Positions 55,301 to 64,000 of a stretch of DNA of 64,000 nucleotides are shown piece by piece. The notes under the pieces are model-generated. The model was not told the DNA's origin. It saw nothing but the letters and a program-made list of their open reading frames with translations, and ran no database searches. Origin of the DNA: Macrosoma leucophasiata (lineage: Eukaryota > Arthropoda > Insecta > Lepidoptera > Hedylidae); NCBI GenBank assembly GCA_036365455.1, contig JAWQUS010000025.1, forward strand, positions 21,178,001-21,242,000. The letters are read 5' to 3'. The position numbers and the translations under genes were made by a program. Position 1 is the stretch's first letter; every line of letters starts with the position of its first letter.

Positions 55301-55341
55301 ACTGAAGGATAAAGTTTCGCGGACAGTTTGTAACTATAATA
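55301..55341 (-). promoter_or_regulatory. Possible core promoter of candidate gene 2
   Basis: An arthropod-type initiator TCAGT (55301-55305 on the minus strand) lies about 35 nt upstream of the ATG, with tattata (55335-55341) about 36 nt further up. The spacing is slightly long for a TATA box. Confidence 0.35.
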
Positions 55342-55480
55342 TTGAATGCATACCGTGAAATGAGAATCTCGGTGGAAGTTTGTAAAACTAATATTTGTTT
55401 TGTATTATATGAAAGGTATTAATGGCAGATACACTTGTTTGTTATTAGTATTTCAGATTTCCTGCATTCCGGCTTAGAGT

Positions 55481-55761
55481 TTTTTTTTTTTTTTTTTTAA
55501 TGTAATGGAAGTGGTAAACAAGCATGCAGTTCACGTTGATGTTAAGTGATGACTGCAGCCTATAGACACCCACACAAAGACCAAGGTCAAAATGCAGATG
55601 CGTTACCACTCCTAAAGCCTAAGGTGTTACGCCTCTATGCCAGAAATTACAGGGCCGTACATTACCACCTGACCGGAACACTACCATTTAGCGGCAAGTA
55701 TATTAGGTAATGCGGTGGTGCCTACGCCCGCGAGCTCCGTCACTGGAGCTCTACCACCAGT
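55481..55761 (-). repeat. Family A retroposon (A1), full length
   Basis: Poly(T) then aatgtaatggaagtggtaaa to ctggagctctaccaccagt. About 20 bp around the cgatagtgctgaacactacc region are deleted. Confidence 0.9.
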
Positions 55762-55909
55762 TTTAATATTTAATATTTTTCAGCTACGGCAAACAGGTTC
55801 TCGAGTGGCAAATTCAGACCGGAACACGAAGCGTGGACACGTCCGCCACGAGTCGGACCGACGACTATCTAACTATAATACTTTCGATTATGGCGACGTC
55901 TGTCAGTGT

Positions 55910-56155
55910 CGTATAGGTCGCGCCACGTAAAAAGAACGCTGGAAGAAAGTAGAAGGGATGTGTTCGCGCATCGGTACACTCGCGCACGAAAGTACTAGCC
56001 CTATTGGTTTATTTTTGATCTAGCTTTCGCTTGCGGTTTCGTGTATTGGTAGGCAGATTGAAAACTATATTACATAGAATAACATAAAATGAAATAAAAA
56101 CACATGACGCGCAGCTTGACCGCCAGCGTTCTTTTTACGTGGCGCGACCTATACC
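55910..56155. mobile_element. Inverted-repeat element with perfect 32-bp ends
   Basis: gtataggtcgcgccacgtaa through agaacgctgg at 55911-55942 is exactly inverted at 56123-56154. The inside has cgcgcatcggtacactcgcg. No coding. Confidence 0.85.
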
Positions 56156-56374
56156 GCTAAGTAAAATTGCTGTAAAGTACCTATGTAGCTGCAAACAAAA
56201 ACAATTCACATGGCGTCATAATCGAACGCAACACGAAAGAATTGAAGTTAGACATTCATCCCCCTGGTGAAGATTACGGGCAATCGATGACTAGCAGTCC
56301 AGGACTGTTTGTTGTAGATGTCTGCCAGGAAGACTATTGTCGAGTGAATGTTTTTTGGTTGAAATTATGAAATT

Positions 56375-56760
56375 TTTTCAAGTATCAACGCACCTATTAT
56401 TTTGACGATTTCGAACAAGTCATTTATCGACACTGAGTTGAGGGTCTTCTCATTTCGAATGACCCAACAACCCAAAATTGAACATGTAGGTAAGTTCTCC
56501 CGGTGTTACGCGAGATTGTGACTGTGCGCGTACTGACTTTGTCAGGGTTTCGAAGGGTGCGGCGTCAGGTGTGGGGTTTTTTATTGTTGACAGTACAAAC
56601 TTTAGGATTTATCATTATAAATGAAAACGGTTTTTCAAGTATCAAAGCACCTATTATTTGACGATTTCGAACAAGTTATTGCCTACATTCATCAACAGTG
56701 AGTTGAGGATCTTCTAACTCAGAATGACTCTAAATTTAATATGTAGGTATGTAGGTTAAC
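56375..56760. repeat. Local tandem duplication, two diverged units
   Basis: Units at 56375-56520 and 56630-56760 share ttttttcaagtatcaa, gcacctattatt, gacgatttcgaacaagt and gtgagttgag.gtcttct-like blocks in direct orientation. No frame is shared. Confidence 0.7.
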
Positions 56761-57041
56761 CTACTTCTTGTATCTAAACTTCACCTTCAACTTTTTTTTT
56801 ACATCGAGTTCAATCATCCATTGTAAAATTGGTTTTTCTATTTCAATTCCATTAAATTTTCATAAAAAAAACTTTTAGTGAGCATAAAATTCTAAAATTA
56901 AATTAATAAAGCAATTCACATTTTAACTGCACAGTCAGTTTGCTATGTCAGCTTACAATGTTTCTGAATATTTTATTGTTTTGATAATACAAAGCGGGTA
57001 AAAGTTTTTTTTAGGTTTCGTACTTAAAATGTTACATTCTT

Positions 57042-57393
57042 TTTTGTGTAACGATTGTAGCAAGCAATCATGCAGTTCACATTAATTTAAAGTGATGACT
57101 GCAGCTTATAGACACTTACACAAAGACCAGAGATTAAAATGCAGATGCGTTACCACCCCTGAGATCACAGGTGTCATGTCGCTGTGATAGTTATTACGGA
57201 GCCATACATTCCCATATTTAACATCTAACCGGAACACGATAGTGCTGAACACTACCATCTTGCAGTAGATAGATTAGGTAATGCGGTGGTGGGTGCTACG
57301 AAACTAGTGATTCTACTTATGTAAGCAATTCTTCTTATTCGTATGGTGGTGCCTACGTTTTCGAGCTCTTACATGAGAACTCTACCAAAGGTA
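57042..57393 (-). repeat. Family A retroposon (A2) with an internal duplication
   Basis: From tgtgtaacgattgtagcaag to gaactctaccaaaggta. The ggtggt.cctacg segment occurs twice around about 60 bp of extra sequence (57300-57350). Confidence 0.75.
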
Positions 57394-57399
57394 GTTCAT

Positions 57400-57935
57400 C
57401 TTACGATACATTATAATATTTAAAATAAATAGTTATACTTTTATTCACATGAAATATTATCATGTGTCGGTGAGAATTACTCTTTTTCTTTTCTTTTTAC
57501 TCTTTGTTATCAGTTTGTAAAGGGGAAATGAGACATTCTACTGATATACTTTTTATATTAGTATATTAAATTAATTTTTACCTTCTGGTATTCTTGACTA
57601 TACATATATTTTTTATCTTGTTTGACATGTATATCAATTGTTATTCACTTTAATTTATTTTGTTTGTTTTTGACGTGTCAGAAGAGGTTCTTGTCACCCT
57701 AAATGAATAAATGAGTTTCTGATTCTGTGAATAAAAGTATACTATTTATTTTAAAAAGCAATTCAATGCTCTATTCCACAGAAAAACACTTATAAAACTT
57801 AATATATTTCGTCTCACACTATTTAAGACTTTATTTCTTACGCGTAGGAGGTTATTATCTTTTTCTTGAGAGAAACTTGTCCCCTTTAATAGGGTTAGCA
57901 TGTTGTATGTCGGCTCAGTATCAAAATTTGATTAA
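57400..57935. other. No recognised feature
   Basis: AT-rich. Confidence 0.4.
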
Positions 57936-57936
57936 T

Positions 57937-58290
57937 GATGACAACCCATTATACGTCCCACTGCTGGGCACGAGTCTCTCCCCTTTTTGGGGGGAGGCCT
58001 GAAGCTTACTCCACCACGCTGCTCCAATGCGATTGATGGAGGATTGGTGGAGGTGGGTAAGTTAGTGGCCAACCCGCTGTCGGATGTTTTCAAACCGTCC
58101 ATAAGGCCTCCGACAAGGTTTAACCATTGCTATCTATCGATAGCAACCGGGACCGACGGCTTAACGTGCCCTCCGAAGCACGGAAACGCGCATTTAATTT
58201 CCCACTAGCGGTGACCCATCCCACTGCCCGACCGCGCCCGTAGTGCTTAACCGAGTAGATTGCTTACGATCTACACCAGCACCAGCTTCA
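57937..58290 (-). repeat. SINE family D (5S-like head)
   Basis: gacaacccattatacgtccc at the tail side. The head reads ggttaagcactacgggcgcg then gatgggtcaccgctagtggg on the minus strand. Body contains tatcgatagatagcaatgg. Confidence 0.88.
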
Positions 58291-58319
58291 TTTGAGGCGC
58301 GCATGCCTCAAAAAAAATT

Positions 58320-58375
58320 GATTTTGACAATTCAATTCAATTCTTTATTTGCCAACTAAGTTTATACAAAGATCT
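58320..58375 (-). repeat. LINE tail remnant
   Basis: gacaattcaattcaattctt then tatttgccaactaagttta. Confidence 0.5.
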
Positions 58376-58609
58376 AAAATAATATTCTTACAGTACTTAG
58401 TTACCTTTTCCAGGTGCTGCAAATTCTAAAAAAGACAAACAAGCATACAGTTCACATAAGCGGATGCACTTATCATCAATGTGAGCTGTAGGTATATTGT
58501 TGCCAAATATGTATGTACTGGTCGACTGCGACATCAAATAATTTCCAGTTCGGGCTTCAAACCCGCGATCGTCACACACTGACTCAGTAATCGATAATTA
58601 ACTATCAGG

Positions 58610-58700
58610 CCGGAGTTTGGTAACCTTCCTGAAGATATCAAAAGGCTCATCACCGTTACATGGCCTCTGTTTACTCCTTTGTGGAATACGTGAAGTTACG
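58610..58700 (+). repeat. SINE family E, internally deleted
   Basis: ccggagtttggtaaccttcc, gaagatatcaaaaggctcat, then gtttactcctttgtggaata. Confidence 0.65.
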
Positions 58701-58739
58701 TTGCGTTTTTTCACGTTTTCTTTTCTCCTGTTGTTGTTT

Positions 58740-58945
58740 GACGACCCGGTTAGTCCAGCGGTGCAAGATGACCGTTTGACTCGAAGGGTCGTCGTTCGAT
58801 CCCCGCACCGGGACAAATATTTGTATGGCCTACAGATATTTGTTTCGGGTCTGGGTGTTTGTGTATGTGTTGTATGTGTACAACGGCACCCACGACACAG
58901 GTTTATAATGTGGGGCTGTGAGGGTAAGCGTATTTTATTTTTTTA
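58740..58945 (+). repeat. SINE family B, full length
   Basis: acgacccggttagtccagcg, cgtcgttcgatccccgcacc and ggcacccacgacacaggttt. Tail agcgtattttatttttttat. The head can form a CCCGGT/ACCGGG stem. Confidence 0.92.
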
Positions 58946-59177
58946 TTTATTTTATCCTCCCATATTCATACTTTATGGTGATCCTACAAAATATACTCAT
59001 CCATGCCGTATCTACATCAACGTCGACAAGCACACTTCCGACTTGACCAATTGAAGCCTGATGGAGGACCCTCAATGACATAACCTTTTCACGGTCATAA
59101 GATACATTTGTTGTTAGCATTGTTAGTTTTGTAAAAATAGTTTCGGATTCAATAAGAATATTGTCATCAATTTTGAT

Positions 59178-59202
59178 GAGATATATATATATATATATAT
59201 AT
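59178..59202. repeat. (TA)n microsatellite
   Basis: About 12 TA units directly before a T-run and a SINE D copy. Confidence 0.9.
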
Positions 59203-59214
59203 TTTTTTTTTTTT

Positions 59215-59590
59215 GAAGCGCGCATGGCCCGGCGGCTGGTGTATATCGTAAACGATCTACTCGGTTAAGCACTACGGGCGCGGTCGGGTAGTGTGATGGG
59301 TGACCGCTAGTGGCAAATTAAATGCGCGTTTCCGTGCTTCGGAGGGCACGTAAAGCCGTCGGTCCCGGTTGCTATCGATAGATAGCAGTCGTTAAACCTT
59401 GTCGGAGGCCTTATGGGCGGTTTGAAAACATCCGACAGCGGGTTGGCCACTAACCCCAACACCTCCACCAATCCGCATTGGAGCAGCGTGGTGGAGTAAG
59501 CTCCAGGCCTGCCCCCAAAAAGGGGAGAGACTCGTGCCCAGCAGTGGGACGTATAATGGGTTGCCATTATTATTATATTATTATATATAT
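59215..59590 (+). repeat. SINE family D, best-preserved copy
   Basis: Starts gaagcgcgcatggcccggcg. The 5S-like head gttaagcactacgggcgcgg then gtagtgtgatgggtgaccgc. Ends gggttgccattattattata. A family A copy follows at once. Confidence 0.92.
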
Positions 59591-59872
59591 TTTTTATGTA
59601 ATGGAAGTGGCAATCAAGCATGCAGTGCACATTGATGTTAAGTGATGACTGCAGCCTATAGACACCCACACAAAGACCAAAGTCAAAATGCAGATGCGTT
59701 ACCACTCCTGAGGCCTAAGGTGTTATGCCTCTGTGCCGGAAATGACAGGGCCGTACATTACCACCTGACCGGAACACGATAGTGCTGAACACTACCATTT
59801 AGCGGCAAGTATATTAGGTAATGCGGTGGTGCCTACGCCCGCGAGCTCCGTCACTGGAGCTCTACCACCAGT
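59591..59872 (-). repeat. Family A retroposon (A1), full length
   Basis: tttttatgtaatggaagtgg to gagctctaccaccagt. Near consensus. Confidence 0.92.
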
Positions 59873-60127
59873 TTAATGTAAAATTTAAAACTTTTTAGGT
59901 TTCCATGGCGATCAAAGGACTCTTGTTTAGTTATCTGTGCCTTTGTCTAGTCTAGTTTCATAATTTGTGCATTTGTTTGAAAAGGGAAGTACAAATAATG
60001 TTATGCTGCGCTGGTGTATAGCACATTAGTACTTTTACCAAACAAGTGATAAGTATACCAAAAACACAATTTTTTTTTGAAATATCTCCACTGACTTTAT
60101 GTAATCTACAGAAGGTAATATTGCTTA

Positions 60128-60335
60128 AACATACCCGACATTTTATCGGGTGGAGACCACGTATCGGCAAACGCAGCGTGGGACGTCCACCTGCAAGATG
60201 GACCGACGACCTGATCAAGGCTGCAGGTACCCGCTGGATGCTCGTCGCTTCCGATCGGTCGGCATGGAGGTCATTGGGGGAGGCCTATGTTCAGCAATGG
60301 ACGTCCTATAGCTGATATGATGATGATGATGTACA
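60128..60335 (+). pseudogene. Third LINE type, 3' end of reverse transcriptase ORF
   Basis: The plus-strand frame shows WRPRIGKRSVGRPPARWTDD, LIKAAGTRWMLVASDRSAWR and GEAYVQQWTSYS, then TGA and a (GATGAT)n tail. The GRPPARW and EAYVQQW motifs are typical C-terminal signatures of lepidopteran LINE polyproteins. Strongly 5'-truncated. Confidence 0.85.
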
Positions 60336-60446
60336 GAACTAATTATGTTTGTTTGTTTGTAGGGGCTAATCTTCGTAAATACTCACCCGATCATGAAAAT
60401 TTCTTCACAGTCAGAAAGCTGCACTATTCAGGTTTTTATGTAGTCA

Positions 60447-60660
60447 TACGTAACTTCACGCCTGTAGTCCCCGAAGGGGTAGGCAGAGGTAAATGCATGC
60501 ATTCAATCATACATGCAAACACCCACGATTCGCCGGTTACGTTTTGGCCCACGTAACAGGTGGCGAGCCTGTTGACATCTCCAGTCACATTACCAAACTT
60601 CAAGGTACTGGGCAACTTCCAGAATATGGAAAAATCCCAATAAAACCAGAGATAAGGGAT
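60447..60660 (-). repeat. SINE family E, head missing
   Basis: acgtaacttcacgcctgtag, cacccacgattcgccggtta, ggtggcgagcctgttgacat and ccagagataagggattttac. Confidence 0.88.
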
Positions 60661-60699
60661 TTTACACAGTAATATAGTCATTTTATTATGATAGTAGTA

Positions 60700-60742
60700 A
60701 GGTAGCTAACATGGCATCCGTGCGAATCCGGGGCGGGCCGCT
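60700..60742 (+). repeat. Helitron-like 3' end
   Basis: ctaacatggcatccgtgcga to gcgggccgctagt. Confidence 0.5.
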
Positions 60743-61048
60743 AGTGTTTATTAGACAAAATAAAGTTTGAACTTAGTGTACGAGATCATGAGAGCGACGA
60801 GGATGCGGGAAAACGACCTCAATATCGGAAAAGTTTTAAACATTGTTAAAAGTTTTGGACATAATATGTAAGAGATAGATAGGTAGAACTAGTTTTATCC
60901 AGAAATACATTTTTTTTAGAGGTATGACAAAAGGTTAATATTGAAGGAAGCTATCTTTTTCTTTTTTAATTCACAGTGTTTGCAGATGTATGGGAAAGTC
61001 AAAAACATACAGATTTATCATTACTTCAGGCGAAAGACGTCCAAAAAA

Positions 61049-61359
61049 CGTAACTTGACGCCTGTTATCCCGAAAGAGGTAGGCAGAGGTAAATGCATGC
61101 ATTCAAGCATACATGCAAACACCCACGATTCGTCGGTTACGTTTTTGGCCCATGTAACAGGTGGCAAGCCTGTTGATATCTCCGGGAACATTACCAAACT
61201 TAAAGGTACTGGGAAATTTTCAGAAAATGGAAAAATCCTAATAGAACCAGAGATAAAGGACTATGCACCACTATCTCTGATAACCCCCTACCCGAGAATC
61301 GAACCCAAGACCTCAGCGTAGTAGTAGTGGCCTGCTACCACTAGGCTACCGAGGCAGTT
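61049..61359 (-). repeat. SINE family E, full length
   Basis: acgtaacttgacgcctgtta at the 3' side. B box gagaatcgaacccaagac and A box ctaccactaggctaccgagg at the head side. Confidence 0.92.
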
Positions 61360-61580
61360 ACGAGAAAAGACGTCCACTGTTGGGCAAAATCCTTCCCCAT
61401 GCCCACACAGTGTTGTGCGTCATTTAGGGAGAATATGTCATAATCCTTACGTTTCACAAGTAGAGTGGCGACCGCAGCGGCGATAGTTATATCGTGAATG
61501 TATTTACTACCGCGATATTGAAATGGTTTGAAATTCATTGTTTGAATTACTGACTGCATTAGGGGAACAATTGTCCGTAT
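61360..61580. repeat. Repeat K, long copy
   Basis: agacgtccactgttgggcaa, cacagtgttgtgcgtcattt, tgaaatggtttgaaattcat and gaacaattgtccg. Confidence 0.6.
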
Positions 61581-62010
61581 AGAAGGGGTTTAATCGGGAC
61601 CAACCACCGATCATCATGTCATTGGTCGGGTCAACCGAGTTTTATATTTGTTTTACATGGTCGGGCAGTTGAGTCAACTTGTCAGTTCTTTCAGGCATTC
61701 AAAACAAAAGGCTGATTCACACATTTGCACGCCGTACCAGTTCCGGCACTGTACCGCTACTTCACTGATAAGTATGAATCAGCCTTTATGTCTGTCGCGT
61801 CGGCTGACAGCGTTCCAAACGGCCGGAGCCGACCACGGACGCAGCTTGTCACAAGGGATGCGCTCACGACCAAGGCCGTTGACATCAACTAAAATTGGTC
61901 GGGTCAACCGATTTCTACACTGTCCATTTTTACATTAATCCGACCAAGGACACGGCTGTCGGCGATTGGATCCAACCGTGTAGAAAGGGTTTTAACACAC
62001 CCAACAGATT
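61581..62010. repeat. Repeat L (two diverged parts)
   Basis: 61581-61650 (aaggggtttaatcgggacca) and 61890-62000 (ttggtcgggtcaaccgattt, cgaccaaggacacggctgtc) carry the motifs also found inside the hAT-type element at 8350-8440. Confidence 0.55.
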
Positions 62011-62394
62011 TTATTCTATAAGATAAATATAAACTTTTTTATGATTATGATCGTCAGTCAAAATATTAAAAGGCATACAATGACAATACTAAGTGAACGT
62101 TCACAATTTATTCAAAAGAAAGATGGAAACCGAGTATGTAATAAATCCATACACACAGTTCTCTTAGTATAAATAATACTTATTGTCTTCTCACAATATC
62201 AAAATTACTTTTTAAAACCTTCAGCTATTCAAATAAACCTTTCTTACTCCTAAAACTTCCTTACTCCTAAAAAATATCTATAGCATACTCTAATTATATT
62301 TTAAAATACGCGTCAATAAATATTATATATAAACAAAAATGCATTGCTTTGGAATGTTAAATTCTTTGGCGGACTCATCATTACTTTTTAATAT
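62011..62394. other. 3' flank of the CAP gene
   Basis: AT-rich, presumably 3' UTR and downstream sequence. No canonical AATAAA close to the stop is obvious. Confidence 0.4.
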
Positions 62395-63462
62395 CTAAAA
62401 TCCTATAGGTGGTTTGACTTTAGTGGCAAAGCTGCCTATCACATTTCCAGGAGGATTATAATAAGCCACTACATACACTTGACCTTCCTTAGACTTGGCC
62501 ATACCAACACCTAATTCTCTGGAATCTTCCCAAACCACTTGGCTGAAGTGACCCGAACTCAAATTGGTTGGTTCTCTACCAAACGCATGATCTTTTACCT
62601 CGCTGTACCATTTGTTCACTGGTTCTCTTCCAGTTATAGTGAAATTAGGATCAGAAGACCAAGCGTAGAATATATTTTCACCATAATCATTTTGGTCTCG
62701 ATGCTCCATCTTTCCAATTTTCACTAACGATTTCGCCCATTCTTCGGCGTACTTACAGAGCTTCTTGTTCAGTTCAAGTGGCGGTACGCCGTGCTGCCTT
62801 CTATATTCGTTGTGAGCTTTCAAAAATTCGTCTTCAAACCGATCGCCCGATATAGATGCTGATCGGAATTTTGTTACCAAATCTGAAGCGATTTCACCCA
62901 AGTTTTTACTGCTTCTTTGGCTTGATGATGTAGAAGTAAAGTTATTATTCGATCCTCGTGAAGAAGTTGTACTATAGCTGTTTCGGAATTGTAGCGCTCC
63001 AGGCGGCAGAACATTTTTGCCAAAGTGCCCACTGTAGTTTCCTGGTGGATAATAGTTGGCAACAACATACAGTTTTCCAGATTTACTTTTCGCGCAACCA
63101 ATACCAAGTTCTCTGGTGTTCTTCCATATGATTTGTGTAAAGTGACCGCATGTCAAAACTTCGGGTTCTTTGCCGAAAGAATAGTCATTTATTTCGCTGT
63201 ACCATTTATCCAGGCAATCTCTTGCTTTGATTTTAACATTAGGATCAGAAGACCAGCCACAATACACGCTCTCTCCGTATTCTTGGTTCAGGCTGTAAGT
63301 CATTGTATCTCTCTTCGCAAGTTCTTCCGCCCATTTCTGGCTAACTTTGCATATTTCTTTATTGAGAACGAGTGGCGGTACCCCATGCTCTCTTCTATAC
63401 TCGTTGTGGACTTCAAGTGCTTCATTTTCGAAGTCATTTGACTTCGACCTGAAGATTCTGCT
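62395..63462 (-). CDS. Last exon of a tandem two-domain CAP/SCP protein (GAPR-1/GLIPR2-like)
   Basis: The minus-strand exon starts after acceptor ttttcttctttacag and runs 355 codons to a stop at 62395. It holds two CAP (CRISP/antigen 5/PR-1) domains. Domain 1 (about residues 12-155) has HNEYRREHGVPPL, GESVYCGW, CGHFTQIIWKNTRELG and VANYYPPGN. A Ser/Asn/Thr-rich linker (about 160-188) follows. Domain 2 (about 212-350) has HNEYRRQHGVPPL, MEHRD, GENIFYAW, SGHFSQVVWEDSRELG and YYNPPGN. The repeated layout fits the intracellular GAPR-1 branch more than venom-type CAPs, which are Cys-rich. Domain 2 keeps the cavity tetrad His254, Glu262, Glu288 and His305. Domain 1 has Tyr56 where the first His is expected but keeps Glu64, Glu90 and His107. 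Upstream exons, including the start codon, lie beyond the window. Whether the product is secreted is not visible. Confidence 0.92.
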   Translation of the reverse strand, partial: SRIFRSKSNDFENEALEVHNEYRREHGVPPLVLNKEICKVSQKWAEELAKRDTMTYSLNQEYGESVYCGWSSDPNVKIKARDCLDKWYSEINDYSFGKEPEVLTCGHFTQIIWKNTRELGIGCAKSKSGKLYVVANYYPPGNYSGHFGKNVLPPGALQFRNSYSTTSSRGSNNNFTSTSSSQRSSKNLGEIASDLVTKFRSASISGDRFEDEFLKAHNEYRRQHGVPPLELNKKLCKYAEEWAKSLVKIGKMEHRDQNDYGENIFYAWSSDPNFTITGREPVNKWYSEVKDHAFGREPTNLSSGHFSQVVWEDSRELGVGMAKSKEGQVYVVAYYNPPGNVIGSFATKVKPPIGF

Positions 63463-63962
63463 CTGTAAAGAAGAAAATATGTCACGTTAATTTAAATATC
63501 ATTAATTGATAACTAATTATAAATTGGTGTCAATGGCCAAAGATATAAGTATTCAATGTTTGATTGTGTTAACTAATGGTCTGATCTGGTATTTAGGGTA
63601 ATAGCTAAAGATTAGACGACGCATTAAACCATTACACACGCAAATAAAGTACCTTTCAAACTTGTTATCCAGTTACAATTTACAGGTATTTCGTTTGATT
63701 GCCTGTGACTAAGTTTACAATCGAGTTTAGTGTTGCTCATGCTAACTAATCAGTGCTAGCAGCTCTAAAGTTCCCCTGGCATCGTAAACATGTTAGTCAG
63801 TTGCGGACCTGAGTTACTCACACACTTTATCACTGCCCGATGCAGCGATAACCACGTTTCCGCATGCGTGAAAACTAATTCTCCGATAAGGAAAATAGAA
63901 AACGGTTTGGTGCGTTAGAAGCGCATTTTCTATTTTTAGCGGCCATACAAAGTCTTTTTTAT
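63463..63962 (-). other. Intron of the CAP gene
   Basis: AT-rich sequence upstream of the acceptor. A GTGAGT-type donor near 63813-63818 has no in-frame ATG before it and could at most end a non-coding exon. Confidence 0.5.
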
Positions 63963-64000
63963 ATATAAAAAAATACGCTTACACTCACAGCCCCATCCAG
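63963..64000 (-). repeat. SINE family B, cut by the window edge
   Basis: aaaaaaatacgcttacactc then acagccccatc is the 3' end of family B. Confidence 0.75.

Noticed and set aside
58740..58810. tRNA genes at the heads of SINE families B, C and E
   Set aside because: Acceptor- and T-arm-like pairings exist, but each head is followed by the same SINE body at several loci and anticodon arms are poor. They are SINE promoters, not functional tRNA genes.
130..59872. Regularly recurring family A as a CRISPR-like array
   Set aside because: Copies are dispersed, in both orientations, about 280 bp long and end in poly(A); this is an interspersed retroposon in a eukaryotic genome.

Overview
The window is eukaryotic, AT-rich, intron-rich and crowded with transposable elements. 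It most likely comes from a moth or butterfly. The evidence is the set of repeat types seen: LINE 3' ends with (TACA)n, (GAT)n and (TTTGAA)n tails, tRNA- and 5S-rRNA-headed SINEs, Helitron-like elements ending in CTAGT, and many short inverted-repeat elements. There are no bacterial operons, rRNA genes, CRISPR arrays or clear functional tRNA genes. By eye at least a third of the 64 kb is recognisable interspersed repeat.

Host genes, all on the minus strand. (1) 63462-62395 is the long last exon of a gene for a protein with two CAP/SCP domains (GAPR-1/GLIPR2-like); its earlier exons lie beyond the right edge. (2) A hand-built eight-exon gene runs from 55269 to 28801. It keeps phase across every junction, includes a 16-nt microexon at 39137-39152, and predicts a 190-residue secreted protein that I do not recognise. 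(3) A small four-exon candidate (14076 to 6778) predicts a 63-residue secreted peptide. (4) A three-exon candidate (3584 to 1362) predicts 139 residues with an acidic and lysine-rich C-terminus. Genes 3 and 4 share a short motif (IK, then E-[ML]-K-G-[FL]-Y), and gene 2 has a similar helix-like stretch after its signal peptide, so 2-4 may be a cluster of fast-evolving small secreted proteins. These models rest on splice signals and frame only and need RNA evidence.

Repeats. Family A (about 280 bp, A-rich 3' end) has more than 20 copies in both orientations and two subfamilies. Families B, C and E are SINEs with tRNA-like heads. Family D has a head resembling the 5S rRNA internal promoter. Family H is a very short retroposon (about 100 bp, with 9- and 11-bp target duplications). 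Family G and the element at 8250-8574 are hAT-type elements with 8-bp target duplications. Others include a Tc1/mariner-like element, Helitron-like elements, a possible MULE-like element with an 11-bp duplication, foldback elements, and 3' fragments of at least three LINE families.

Layout: 0-14 kb holds candidate genes 3 and 4 among SINEs; 14-28 kb is repeats plus a local four-copy duplication (15.9-18.2 kb); 28-55 kb is the gene-2 body, whose introns hold nested elements, a GAT/ATC satellite and large inverted repeats; 55-62 kb is mostly repeats; 62.4-64 kb is the CAP gene.
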